Source of the DNA: an uncultured Oscillospiraceae bacterium
GTDB lineage: Bacteria; Bacillota; Clostridia; Oscillospirales; Ruminococcaceae
NCBI GenBank assembly: GCA_910579175.1
Contig: CAJTTB010000016.1
Span: 1-63,893, forward strand
DNA length: 63,893 nucleotides
Direction: 5' to 3'
The notes under the pieces are model-generated. The model saw only the letters and a list, made by a program, of their open reading frames with translations, did not search any database and had not been told where the DNA came from. Both the position numbers and the translations under genes were made by a program. Below, in pieces: positions 6,922-15,335 of the stretch. Each line of letters starts with the position of its first letter. The stretch's first letter is position 1.

Positions 6922-8607
6922 ATGATTTTAACTGGTGCTCAAGTTGTAATTGAATGTTTGATAGAACAAGGTGTTGATACTGTTTTTGGCTATCCAGGTG
7001 GCTCTGTTTTAAATTTATATGATGCGCTATATGAATATAGTGGTAAAATCAATCATATTTTGACAGCCCATGAACAGGGAGCCGCTCATGCAGCAGATGG
7101 CTATGCGCGTTCCAGTGGCAAGACTGGTGTGGTAATTGCCACTTCTGGTCCTGGTGCGACCAATTTGGTGACGGGAATTGCGACTGCTTATATGGATTCT
7201 GTGCCTATGGTTGCGATTACAGGAAATGTATCTGTGAATTTGTTAGGGCTAGATAGCTTTCAGGAAGTAGATATCACGGGTATTACAATGCCAATTACAA
7301 AACACAATTTTATTGTAAAGGATATTGCAAAATTAGCGGACACCATGCGTCAGGCTTTTAAAATTGCACAGTCTGGTCGTCCTGGTCCTGTTTTGGTAGA
7401 TATTCCAAAAGATATTACTGCACAGAAAATAGAATTTGAACCAACTCAAATTTATGAAGATGATCATTATTATGGAAGTGTCACAGGAGATGACATTTGT
7501 ATTGCATTGGATTTATTGGAACATGCAAAACGTCCATTTGTGTATACTGGTGGCGGTGTGGTATCTTCTGGAGCGAGTGCGGCGGTTGCCAAGTTTGTAA
7601 ATGCAATTGATGCGCCGGTTGCATCTTCTTTGATGGGGCAGGGCGGATTTGATAATACCGACGCACGATATATTGGGATGTTGGGTATGCACGGGACGAT
7701 GACTGCTTCTTTAGCAGTGACAGAATGTGATTTGTTTATTGGTATTGGAACACGATTTAGTGATCGTGTAATCTGTGATATTCAGTCCTTTGCACCCAAT
7801 GCAAAAATTATGCAGATTGATATTGACCCAGCAGAGATCAATAAAAATATTCCAGTTGCACATCAGCTCATTGGGGATGTGCGCTATATCTTAGACAAAT
7901 TAAATACAGTAGTAAGGCAAAAGCAACATACCCAATGGATGGAACAAATTGCCACTTGGAAGGAAATGTATCCTTTGTATATGGAACAGACCGATGAAGA
8001 GATGGTGACACCACAATACATATTGGAAACCTTGGACGAATTGACAAAAGGAGAGGCGATTATTTCCACAGAAGTAGGACAACATCAGATGTGGGCAGCA
8101 CAATTTTATAACTTTAAACATCCGCGTCAATTTGTTTCTTCTGGCGGATTGGGAACAATGGGTTATGGACTTGGTGCCGCGCTGGGCGCTCAGGTGGCGA
8201 ACCCAGATAAACAGGTAATTAACATTGCGGGAGATGGCAGTTTCCATATGAATTGTAATGAATTGGTGACCGCTTATAAACATCGTATTCCCATCATTGA
8301 ACTGTTGTTTAACAACAATGTACTTGGTATGGTGCGTCAGTGGCAACGCTTATTTTATGGAAAGAGATTTTCTCAGACAACCTTAGACCGCAATACCGAT
8401 TATGTAAAACTGGCAGAGGCTTATCACCTAACTGGTTATCGCATTACCAAAAAAAGTCAGGTGCGAGAGGTGTTAGAAAAGGCATTGGCAGCAAAATCAC
8501 CTGTATTGATTGAATGTGTGATTGATAAAGACATCAATGTATTGCCCATGGTTCCAGCAGGGGGAGCGATTAACCAGCCAATTTTAAAGATTGAGATAGA
8601 CGATTGA
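6922..8607 (+). CDS. ilvB: Acetolactate synthase, large catalytic subunit
   Basis: 561-residue thiamine-diphosphate enzyme that condenses two pyruvates to acetolactate, or pyruvate and 2-oxobutyrate to acetohydroxybutyrate, the first common step of branched-chain amino acid synthesis. The catalytic Glu is in HEQGAAHAADGYAR near residues 47-60. The ThDP/Mg motif runs from GDGSFHMN near 439 to the NN pair of LLFNNNVLG near 465. The middle FAD-binding domain is present and the length is typical. ATG 6922 is preferred over ATG 6904 because it follows a GAGGGG ribosome site. ilvN follows after 17 nt. A ThDP-dependent catabolic AlsS is less likely because the regulatory subunit is encoded alongside. 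Confidence 0.95.
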   Translation: MILTGAQVVIECLIEQGVDTVFGYPGGSVLNLYDALYEYSGKINHILTAHEQGAAHAADGYARSSGKTGVVIATSGPGATNLVTGIATAYMDSVPMVAITGNVSVNLLGLDSFQEVDITGITMPITKHNFIVKDIAKLADTMRQAFKIAQSGRPGPVLVDIPKDITAQKIEFEPTQIYEDDHYYGSVTGDDICIALDLLEHAKRPFVYTGGGVVSSGASAAVAKFVNAIDAPVASSLMGQGGFDNTDARYIGMLGMHGTMTASLAVTECDLFIGIGTRFSDRVICDIQSFAPNAKIMQIDIDPAEINKNIPVAHQLIGDVRYILDKLNTVVRQKQHTQWMEQIATWKEMYPLYMEQTDEEMVTPQYILETLDELTKGEAIISTEVGQHQMWAAQFYNFKHPRQFVSSGGLGTMGYGLGAALGAQVANPDKQVINIAGDGSFHMNCNELVTAYKHRIPIIELLFNNNVLGMVRQWQRLFYGKRFSQTTLDRNTDYVKLAEAYHLTGYRITKKSQVREVLEKALAAKSPVLIECVIDKDINVLPMVPAGGAINQPILKIEIDD

Positions 8608-8624
8608 AAAAAGGATGAGTATTG

Positions 8625-9107
8625 ATGGAAGCAAAACAACATGTATTGTCTATTTTAGCAGACAATAATCCCGGAGTAATACTTCGTGTAGCTGGATTGT
8701 TCAGTCGTCGCGGATACAGCATTGAAAGTCTTTCTGCGGCACAGACAGAAAATCCAAAAATATCCCGTATGACAATTGTGACAACTGGAGATCAAGCAAC
8801 GTTGGAACAGATTGATAAACAGCTTTCAAAATTGGTGGATGTAAAGGAAGTTAAGGTTTTAACAACTGACAACTCTGTCAAGCGAGAACACGTTTTGATT
8901 ATGGCGGGAAACAGTGAGACAAATCGCACTGCATTGATTCAGGTAGCAAATTTATTCCATGCAAATATTGTCAATGTCAATGACAATTCTTTGATTTTGG
9001 AATTGACTGGAAAACCTAGAAAAATTAATGCCTTTATTCAACTAATTGAGCCATTTGGCATTATTAAAATGGTAAAGTCTGGATTGACGGCATTGGAGAG
9101 AGAATGA
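8625..9107 (+). CDS. ilvN: Acetolactate synthase, small regulatory subunit
   Basis: 160-residue regulatory partner of IlvB. The N-terminal ACT domain (residues about 4-78) starts KQHVLSILADNNPGVILRVA, with the valine-binding loop region NNPGVILR. The C-terminal half matches the ALS_ss_C domain (LIQVANLFHANIVNVNDNSL). It activates the catalytic subunit and gives valine feedback inhibition. ATG 8625 follows an AAGGA site and is preferred to the adjacent TTG 8622. The length is that of the short bacterial IlvN/IlvH type. A strong terminator follows four bases after the stop, closing the ilvBN operon. Confidence 0.95.
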   Translation: MEAKQHVLSILADNNPGVILRVAGLFSRRGYSIESLSAAQTENPKISRMTIVTTGDQATLEQIDKQLSKLVDVKEVKVLTTDNSVKREHVLIMAGNSETNRTALIQVANLFHANIVNVNDNSLILELTGKPRKINAFIQLIEPFGIIKMVKSGLTALERE

Positions 9108-9110
9108 TGA

Positions 9111-9149
9111 GAAAGACCACTATAGGGCAGTGTCCTATAGTGGTCTTTT
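9111..9149 (+). terminator. Rho-independent terminator of ilvBN
   Basis: The arms GAAAGACCACTATAGG and CCTATAGTGGTCTTTTC form a 15-bp stem around a short loop and end in TTTT. Confidence 0.9.
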
Positions 9150-9291
9150 CGGTGGGTCAAAGAACAAATCAAAAAGGATTATGTGATTATTTGCTATTTA
9201 ATGGATACAGCGATTTGGTGTATTGAGTCTGTTTTTAAACGTATTTTTTTCCTTATAAAATATCAGTGAACGGAATATAGATGGTAAAATT

Positions 9292-9320
9292 TTGAATTTT
9301 GTGATAAAATGTGCTACAAT
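9292..9320 (+). promoter_or_regulatory. Promoter for ymdB
   Basis: TTGAAT (9292-9297), a 17-nt spacer and TACAAT (9315-9320) lie 46 nt upstream of the ymdB start. Confidence 0.6.
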
Positions 9321-9365
9321 GCGTTAGAAAACAACAATGTATTTGGAATTTGATTGGAGGGTATT

Positions 9366-10136
9366 ATGTTAAATGTATTATTTATTGGAGATGTAATCGG
9401 TCAGCCGGGTTGTGAATTTTTAAGAGAACGGTTACCACAGTTAAAAAAGCAGTATCAGGTTGATATTGCGATTGTAAATGGAGAAAACTCTGCTGTTGGA
9501 AACGGGATATTACCCGGTTCGGCAGATTATTTATTGGATAGTGGAGCAGATGTGGTTACAAGTGGCAATCATGTCTTTAAGAGATGGGAAATTTCAGACT
9601 ATTTGGAAGAGCATCCTCAGGTGATTCGACCAGCTAATTATCCATCCTGCTGTCCAGGAAATGGCTATTATTTGTATGATGGTGGAAGTTATCAATTTTG
9701 TGTGATAAATTTGTTGGGAAATGTATTTATGGAGCCGATTGAAAATCCATTTTATAAATTGGATTTTATTTTAAAGACCGTAAAGGCGAATTATTATTTT
9801 GTAGATTTTCATGCCGAAGCGACTGGAGAAAAAAAGGCATTGGCATATTATGTGGATGGAAGGGTTTCGGGTTTTGTGGGAACCCATACCCATGTACAGA
9901 CAGCAGATGAGCAGATTTTACCAGGTGGTACAGGTTTTATTTCTGATGCTGGCATGACGGGTCCCAAAGAATCTGTCTTGGGAATTAATCCCCAAAATGT
10001 GATACATCGTTACCTCACACATATGCCGACACGTTTTGAAGTCCAAAATATTCCTTGTCAATTGAATGGCGTACTTATGCAGATTGTTAAAAAAACCGGA
10101 AAATGTAACAAAATCCAACGTATAAATCTGATATAA
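9366..10136 (+). CDS. ymdB: YmdB-family (TIGR00282) metallophosphoesterase
   Basis: 256-residue dinuclear-metal phosphoesterase of the YmdB family, reported as a 2',3'-cyclic nucleotide phosphodiesterase influencing development and biofilm decisions in Bacillus. Metal-ligand motifs are present in order: FIGDVIG (residues 5-11), VNGENSAVGNG (37-47), SGNHVF (65-70), DFHAEATGEK (near 146-155) and GTHTHVQTADE (near 171-181). The length is typical. ATG 9366 follows GGAGGG; an upstream in-frame TTG at 9354 is rejected. spoVS lies 150 nt downstream, a common clostridial neighbour. Confidence 0.93.
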   Translation: MLNVLFIGDVIGQPGCEFLRERLPQLKKQYQVDIAIVNGENSAVGNGILPGSADYLLDSGADVVTSGNHVFKRWEISDYLEEHPQVIRPANYPSCCPGNGYYLYDGGSYQFCVINLLGNVFMEPIENPFYKLDFILKTVKANYYFVDFHAEATGEKKALAYYVDGRVSGFVGTHTHVQTADEQILPGGTGFISDAGMTGPKESVLGINPQNVIHRYLTHMPTRFEVQNIPCQLNGVLMQIVKKTGKCNKIQRINLI

Positions 10137-10286
10137 ATTAACAAATAACATAAAAATCTATTGAATTCTTCAGAATTTTCATTTATAATTTATAAATAGC
10201 AAACAGTTGACTGCGCTCCTTGATTGTGGCAAATGTATGCTAAATATACTCATATGATGAAGTAAAAATTCTGGGAGGATTAAGTA

Positions 10287-10547
10287 ATGGATATTCTAAA
10301 AGTTTCTGCGAATTCAAAACCGACATCTGTAGCTGGCGCGATTGCTGGTGTCATTCGGGAAAAGGGTATCGTAGAAATTCAAGCAGTAGGAGCAGGAGCC
10401 GCAAATCAAGCGATTAAATCAATTGCTGTAGCAAGAGGATATATGGCTCCTTCAGGAATAGAATTAATTTGTATTCCTTCATTTGCAAACATTGATATTG
10501 ATGGTGTAGAACGTACTGCCATCAAATTGGTGATTGAACCAAAATAG
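10287..10547 (+). CDS. spoVS: Stage V sporulation protein S
   Basis: 86-residue SpoVS, a small Alba-like DNA/RNA-binding-fold protein that affects septation and spore coat maturation in Bacillus and is nearly universal in spore formers. The whole protein is highly conserved: MDILKVSANSKPTSVAGAIA at the N-terminus, the QAVGAGAANQAIKSIAVARG core, and a C-terminal ERTAIKLVIEPK. The start follows a GGGAGG site. It has its own terminator immediately downstream. Its presence supports a spore-forming host. Confidence 0.96.
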   Translation: MDILKVSANSKPTSVAGAIAGVIREKGIVEIQAVGAGAANQAIKSIAVARGYMAPSGIELICIPSFANIDIDGVERTAIKLVIEPK

Positions 10548-10554
10548 GCTGTGG

Positions 10555-10588
10555 TTAGAAAAAGGGCTATTTTTGGCCCTTTTTCTAA
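10555..10588 (+). terminator. Terminator of spoVS
   Basis: TTAGAAAAAGGGC and GCCCTTTTTCTAA form a 13-bp stem with a 7-8 nt loop beginning 8 nt after the stop codon. Confidence 0.85.
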
Positions 10589-10745
10589 TGATTATTTTTT
10601 AGATGTCAATGAATGATATGTCTATGCGATGGATAAAATATGGGTGTTATTCGTATGGGAAAGAAAAAAACTCAAACCATAAAAGAAACAAAAGTTTGCC
10701 AATCTATCAATATTTTGTAAAAGTTTCAAGATTGCCATGAAATAC

Positions 10746-10774
10746 TTTTCAGAATTCAAATTATGGTGTATAAT
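10746..10774 (+). promoter_or_regulatory. Promoter for the asp23-fakA-recG operon
   Basis: TTTTCA (10746-10751), a 17-nt spacer ending in TG and a perfect TATAAT (10769-10774) lie 74 nt before the asp23-like gene. Confidence 0.5.
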
Positions 10775-10847
10775 AGATAAATTAATAAAATGATGAATGA
10801 TAATTATAGGATAGATGATAGTTGTCTTCTGAGTAAGGAGGATTTAG

Positions 10848-11201
10848 ATGATTCGTTATGAAAATCATTTGGGTACCATTGATGTATCTGACAATTTTTT
10901 TGTCAGCTTGGTGAGTAATACTGTTGTAAATTGTTTTGGCGTGGCAGGAATGGCGCGGACCAACCAGCAAAAGGGCATATTGGGATGGTTTCATTCTAGT
11001 CATCACCAAGATAAAGGCGTTCGAGTACAAATAAAAGAGAATGCCTTTATCATTGATTTGCATATTGTTGTATTATATGGAGTGAATATTTCTGCTGTTG
11101 TCAGAAGTATTATGAATAAAGTATCTTATTATATAGAAGAAATTACAGGCTTTCCGGTAAAGCGTGTCAATGTTTTTATAGATGGAATAAAAAATGAATA
11201 A
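10848..11201 (+). CDS. Asp23/Gls24 family envelope stress protein (YloU-like)
   Basis: 117-residue Asp23/Gls24 (DUF322) protein, a small cytoplasmic, membrane-associated family linked to cell-envelope homeostasis. Family features are the opening 'G x I x V' strand (LGTIDVSDNFF), the central VRVQIKENAFIIDLHIVVLYG strand pair (near 65-85), and the C-terminal amphipathic V-x-Y-I-E-E-x-T-G helix leading to VKRVNVFIDGI. The start is ATG 10848 after AAGGAGG. It precedes fakA and recG in the same order as yloU-yloV-recG of Bacillus, which supports the assignment. Confidence 0.88.
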   Translation: MIRYENHLGTIDVSDNFFVSLVSNTVVNCFGVAGMARTNQQKGILGWFHSSHHQDKGVRVQIKENAFIIDLHIVVLYGVNISAVVRSIMNKVSYYIEEITGFPVKRVNVFIDGIKNE

Positions 11202-11269
11202 GCAAATATCTGTTTGGCTACAACAAAAATTGCAGTAAAATGGTATTTTGAAAAAGGAGCGTGTTTTGA

Positions 11270-12913
11270 TTGATAAACGGAAAGCTGTTATCTCAAGCAA
11301 TTATATCTGGTGCAAACCACATTGCCAATTTAAAGCAACAAGTAGATGAACTAAATGTGTTTCCAGTTCCAGATGGAGATACTGGTACCAATATGTCTAT
11401 GACCATTCAGGCGGGCAAACGGGCGCTGGAGGAATTGACAAGCGATTGTGTGGACAAGGTTGCAGATACTTGTGCTGCTGCTTTGTTGCGTGGAGCTCGT
11501 GGAAATTCTGGAGTGATATTATCCTTATTATTTCGGGGTTTTTCAAAGGCACTAAAGGGGAAAGATGTTGCAAATGGGGAGGATATCGCCACCGCTTTGG
11601 CAGTTGGCGTAGAAAATGCTTATAAAGCAGTGATGAATCCAACGGAAGGGACAATCTTAACGGTTTCCCGTATGGCTGCTGAAAAAGCGGTACAAGTTTC
11701 TAATCAAACAAATGATCCCATTGTGGTATTTGAAGAAATGACATTGGCAGCGCAAAAAGCGCTTGCCCAGACACCCGAAATGCTGCCAGTGCTCAAAAAA
11801 GCCGGTGTGGTAGATGCAGGCGGTCGGGGATTTGTAGTGATTTTAGAAGGAATGCTTTCTGTACTCAAAGAAGGCAAGATGATTGATATCGAACAACCAA
11901 TACAAGCGAAGATAAATGTGGTTTCCAATCCATTTATGAATTATGATGGAGAGATTAAATTTTTTTATTGTACCGAGTTTTTGGTACAAAAGAATAAAGA
12001 TGCCAGCAATTCGTTAAAGTTACGCGCCTATTTGGAATCCATTGGCGATTGTGTAGTGGTTGTAGATGACGATTCGATTATCAAAGTTCATGTACATACC
12101 AATCACCCTGGAAAAGCATTGGAAGAAGCGCTGCATTTTGGAACTTTGATGAATATGAAAATTGAAAATATGCACGAACAATATCAGGCAAAACAACATG
12201 AAATCAAACAGACAAAGGAAAATCATGCATATGCAAAGGTGGATCCAGATAGAAAGTATGGCTTTGTAGCGGTATCCACTGGTGAAGGTTTAAACGCGCT
12301 CTTTACGGACCTTGGAGTGGATAAGGTAGTCAGCGGAGGACAGACAATGAATCCCAGCACAGAGGATATTTTGACTGCAATTCACTCTGTTCCAGCACAG
12401 ACGATATTTGTGCTTCCCAATAATAAAAATATTATTATGGCAGCGGAACAAGCCATTCATTTAGCGGATAGACGGGTTTGTGTATTGCAGACCAGAACCA
12501 TTCCCCAAGGGCTTGCAGCGATGTTGGCATTTGACCCAGAGGAGTCCTTTGCAGATAACCGCGTTCATATGACAAAGGCATTGGATCATGTACAAACGGG
12601 TCAGGTGACATTTGCGGCAAGAGATTCTGAATTTGAAGGACATCATATCAAAGAGGGCGAAATACTCGCACTGGATAATGGAAAATTGAGTTTTATTGAA
12701 CATGATATGAACAAAGCAGTTTACAAATTGACAAAGTCCTTGGTGAAGAAATCAGACAGCAATTTTATTACCATTATTTATGGTTGCGATGTAACTGACG
12801 AACAAGCAGAACAGGTACATCAAATTATTTCTAATAAATATGGTTCCAGTTATGAAATTAACCTTGTCAGTGGGGGTCAGCCGGTTTATTACTATATTAT
12901 TTCTGTAGAGTAG
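11270..12913 (+). CDS. fakA: DAK2-domain fatty acid kinase subunit (FakA/YloV)
   Basis: 547-residue protein that binds ATP and phosphorylates fatty acids presented by a DegV/FakB partner, feeding exogenous fatty acids into phospholipids. The N-terminal DhaL/DAK2 domain is clear: FPVPDGDTGTNM (residues 31-42) coordinates Mg-ATP, with the RGARGNSGVILSLLFRG helix near 74-90. A middle domain (about 200-310) contains HVHTNHPG, and the C-terminal domain has a DegV-like fold. The start is TTG 11270 after AAGGAG at a 10-nt spacing; the frame is closed upstream. No degV/fakB is in the window. recG follows after 18 nt. Confidence 0.88.
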   Translation: MINGKLLSQAIISGANHIANLKQQVDELNVFPVPDGDTGTNMSMTIQAGKRALEELTSDCVDKVADTCAAALLRGARGNSGVILSLLFRGFSKALKGKDVANGEDIATALAVGVENAYKAVMNPTEGTILTVSRMAAEKAVQVSNQTNDPIVVFEEMTLAAQKALAQTPEMLPVLKKAGVVDAGGRGFVVILEGMLSVLKEGKMIDIEQPIQAKINVVSNPFMNYDGEIKFFYCTEFLVQKNKDASNSLKLRAYLESIGDCVVVVDDDSIIKVHVHTNHPGKALEEALHFGTLMNMKIENMHEQYQAKQHEIKQTKENHAYAKVDPDRKYGFVAVSTGEGLNALFTDLGVDKVVSGGQTMNPSTEDILTAIHSVPAQTIFVLPNNKNIIMAAEQAIHLADRRVCVLQTRTIPQGLAAMLAFDPEESFADNRVHMTKALDHVQTGQVTFAARDSEFEGHHIKEGEILALDNGKLSFIEHDMNKAVYKLTKSLVKKSDSNFITIIYGCDVTDEQAEQVHQIISNKYGSSYEINLVSGGQPVYYYIISVE

Positions 12914-12931
12914 CAAGATGAAGGTGATATT

Positions 12932-14971
12932 GTGCCAAGTTTGACCGATTCGGTTCGGTATTTAAAAGGTGTCGGTGAAAAGCGCGCAAAACTCTATCAA
13001 AAACTGGGAGTGGATACCATCTACTCCCTTTTGCATTTTTTTCCAAGAACCTATCTGGATTATTCCGATGCGAAAATGATTGAGGATTGCGCATTAGGAG
13101 AGTTTTGTTGTGTAAAAGCAACTGTTTTTAAAAAACAGGGGGAACAGTATATTCGCAAAGGTCTGTCTATCTTTAAGGTATTTGTAACAGATGGGACAAC
13201 TGATATGCTGATTACGATTTACAACAGCAAATATTTATTTGATAAGTTGCAGGTGGGACAAACCTATTGTTTTTATGGTAAGTTGCAAGGTAATTTACTG
13301 CGGCGTGAAATGAATACGCCCAGTTTTATCAATTTGCAAACGGATTGTCCAGTTAAGGCAATTTATCATTTGACAGATGGATTGAGCAACAATTTGATTT
13401 CATTAAATGTGAGTAAGGCATTGGAGCTTTGGGGAGACCGACTCGATGATGTGCTTTCCCCTGATATCAAGCAAACAGAGCAGCTTTGTCATATTCGTTA
13501 TGCTTTTGAAAACATTCATTTTCCCAAGGATATGCAGGCGCTGGAAGTTGCGAAAAAGCGATTGATATTTGAAGAGTTATTTTCCCTACAATTGGGACTG
13601 CTATTGTTAAAAAAGAAAAATCGCAAAAGTACTGGAGTTACAATTCAAAATACTGCACTGGATGAATTTTTAAAACAACTTCCATTTATTCTAACAGATG
13701 CGCAGTTGTGTGCAATTAAAGATGGCTTACAGGATTTCACAAAACAAGTGCCAATGAACCGATTGTTACAAGGCGATGTGGGATCTGGAAAGACTGTGGT
13801 AGCCTGTGCTTTGGCTTACTGTATGGCAAACAATCACTATCAAACAGCCATTATGGCGCCAACTGAAATTTTAGCGGTACAACATTATCATACCTTTTGT
13901 AAGATATTGGAGCCAATGGGTATCCAATGTGCATTGTTGACCGGAAGTATGACGGCAAAACAAAAAAATATCATGAAGCAAAAGATTGCACAGGGAGAGT
14001 ATCAGATTGTGATTGGAACACATGCTCTGATTCAAGACAGCGTTACCTTTTTCTGTCTGGGATTGGTTATTACAGATGAACAGCACCGCTTTGGAGTCAA
14101 TCAACGGGCAAAGCTGGCACAAAAGGGAACCAATCCACATAAATTGGTTATGTCTGCCACACCAATACCAAGAACACTTGCATTTATTATTTATGGTGAT
14201 TTGGATGTTTCCATCATTGATCAACCGCCAAAGGGGAGACTTCCGATTAAGACATATTTGATTACTGGCAGCAAACGGTTAAGGGCTTATCATTTTATCA
14301 AAGAGCACATTCAGAAGGGTTTTCAGGCTTATATTGTGTGCCCTTTGATTGATGAGCAAGATCAAAAACAGCAGGCACATTCGGTGTACCAATATGCAAA
14401 AACATTGGAGAACACCGAATTAAAGGACGTTCGAGTTGGGATTCTCCATGGAAAGATGAAGCCAACAGAAAAAGAAGAAGTGATGTTGCAGTTTCAGAAT
14501 CAGCAATTGGATTTGTTGATCTCTACCACGGTGATTGAGGTGGGAGTAGATGTGCCAAATGCTGTATTGATGATGATTGAAAATGCAGAGTTATTTGGGT
14601 TGTCTCAACTTCATCAGCTTCGCGGACGCGTGGGAAGGGGAACGGTACAGAGTCATTGCATTTTGGTAAGCGATCACAAAGCGGAACAAACCATAGAACG
14701 GTTAAAGATTATGACACAGTCCAGCGATGGATTTTATATCTCTGAACAGGATTTAAAGCACAGAGGTCCAGGAGATTTTTTTGGAGAGCGTCAACATGGA
14801 TTGCCGGATCTAAAAATTGCCAATATGGTTGATGACATGCAAATACTGTTGCGCACACAACAGCTGGCAAAAGAGATATTACAACGAGATGCAGATCTCT
14901 CCTTGCCAGAACATCAGGGGTTAAAACAGTTGACACAGCAACTTTTTCAACAAATGTCAGCGGATAATTAA
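12932..14971 (+). CDS. recG: ATP-dependent DNA helicase RecG
   Basis: 679-residue SF2 helicase that reverses stalled replication forks and processes recombination intermediates. The N-terminal wedge/OB domain (to about 250) begins with 'SLTDSVRYLKGVGEKRA', the helix-hairpin-helix-like entry typical of RecG. Walker A is GDVGSGKT near 284-291. The DEQHRFGVNQRAKL box (near 385-398) replaces DExH with the RecG-type DEQH. SATPIPRT is motif III, and the RGRVGRG motif VI lies near 564-570. The C-terminal TRG-like segment is present. It starts at GTG 12932 after AAGGTGAT. It is the third gene of the asp23-fakA-recG operon. Confidence 0.96.
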   Translation: MPSLTDSVRYLKGVGEKRAKLYQKLGVDTIYSLLHFFPRTYLDYSDAKMIEDCALGEFCCVKATVFKKQGEQYIRKGLSIFKVFVTDGTTDMLITIYNSKYLFDKLQVGQTYCFYGKLQGNLLRREMNTPSFINLQTDCPVKAIYHLTDGLSNNLISLNVSKALELWGDRLDDVLSPDIKQTEQLCHIRYAFENIHFPKDMQALEVAKKRLIFEELFSLQLGLLLLKKKNRKSTGVTIQNTALDEFLKQLPFILTDAQLCAIKDGLQDFTKQVPMNRLLQGDVGSGKTVVACALAYCMANNHYQTAIMAPTEILAVQHYHTFCKILEPMGIQCALLTGSMTAKQKNIMKQKIAQGEYQIVIGTHALIQDSVTFFCLGLVITDEQHRFGVNQRAKLAQKGTNPHKLVMSATPIPRTLAFIIYGDLDVSIIDQPPKGRLPIKTYLITGSKRLRAYHFIKEHIQKGFQAYIVCPLIDEQDQKQQAHSVYQYAKTLENTELKDVRVGILHGKMKPTEKEEVMLQFQNQQLDLLISTTVIEVGVDVPNAVLMMIENAELFGLSQLHQLRGRVGRGTVQSHCILVSDHKAEQTIERLKIMTQSSDGFYISEQDLKHRGPGDFFGERQHGLPDLKIANMVDDMQILLRTQQLAKEILQRDADLSLPEHQGLKQLTQQLFQQMSADN

Positions 14972-14994
14972 AATTTATTTTGTGAAAAATTTTC

Positions 14995-15023
14995 TTGACA
15001 ATTTTTTTGACTGATGTTATCAT
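14995..15023 (+). promoter_or_regulatory. Promoter of the T-box-thrS transcript
   Basis: TTGACA (14995-15000), a 17-nt spacer and TATCAT (15018-15023) precede the T-box leader. Confidence 0.7.
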
Positions 15024-15039
15024 AATAAAAAATATTTTT

Positions 15040-15274
15040 AAATTGATGAAAAGGATGGCATCATTTCGCTGTAAATAATATTAGAGAAAAGTATCATAGG
15101 CTGAAAGTACTTTATTATTTTGAAATTTTGCTTACCACCTTGGAGAGTGTGGAGAACCACATCGGCAAACGACCGTTATCTCGTTAAACGAAGTGACTAT
15201 AATGTGTATTATAGTAATTTGGGTGGAACCGTGGAGTATAACACTTCATCCCTATTTGGGGTGAAGTGTTTTTT
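15040..15274 (+). ncRNA. T-box riboswitch (threonine) with intrinsic terminator
   Basis: The leader contains the invariant T-box core GGGTGGAACCGTGG (15221-15234), which pairs with the uncharged tRNA acceptor end and forms the antiterminator. It is followed by a competing terminator hairpin ACACTTCATCCC / GGGTGAAGTGT plus T-run (15241-15274). Stem I lies at about 15050-15165 and contains ACC triplets at 15134-15139, consistent with a threonine specifier, though I cannot fix the exact specifier loop by eye. The gene controlled is thrS, 62 nt downstream. Expected behaviour is read-through when tRNA-Thr is uncharged. Confidence 0.9.
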
Positions 15275-15335
15275 ATTTGCTCCAAAAAAATGTTAAGTAT
15301 ATTGAAAAAATTCAAAGGGAAAGGAGCATGATAAC

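Noticed and set aside
7900..8346. 148-codon minus-strand frame inside ilvB
   Set aside because: It lies wholly antisense to a well-conserved gene, has no ribosome site and a non-protein-like composition.
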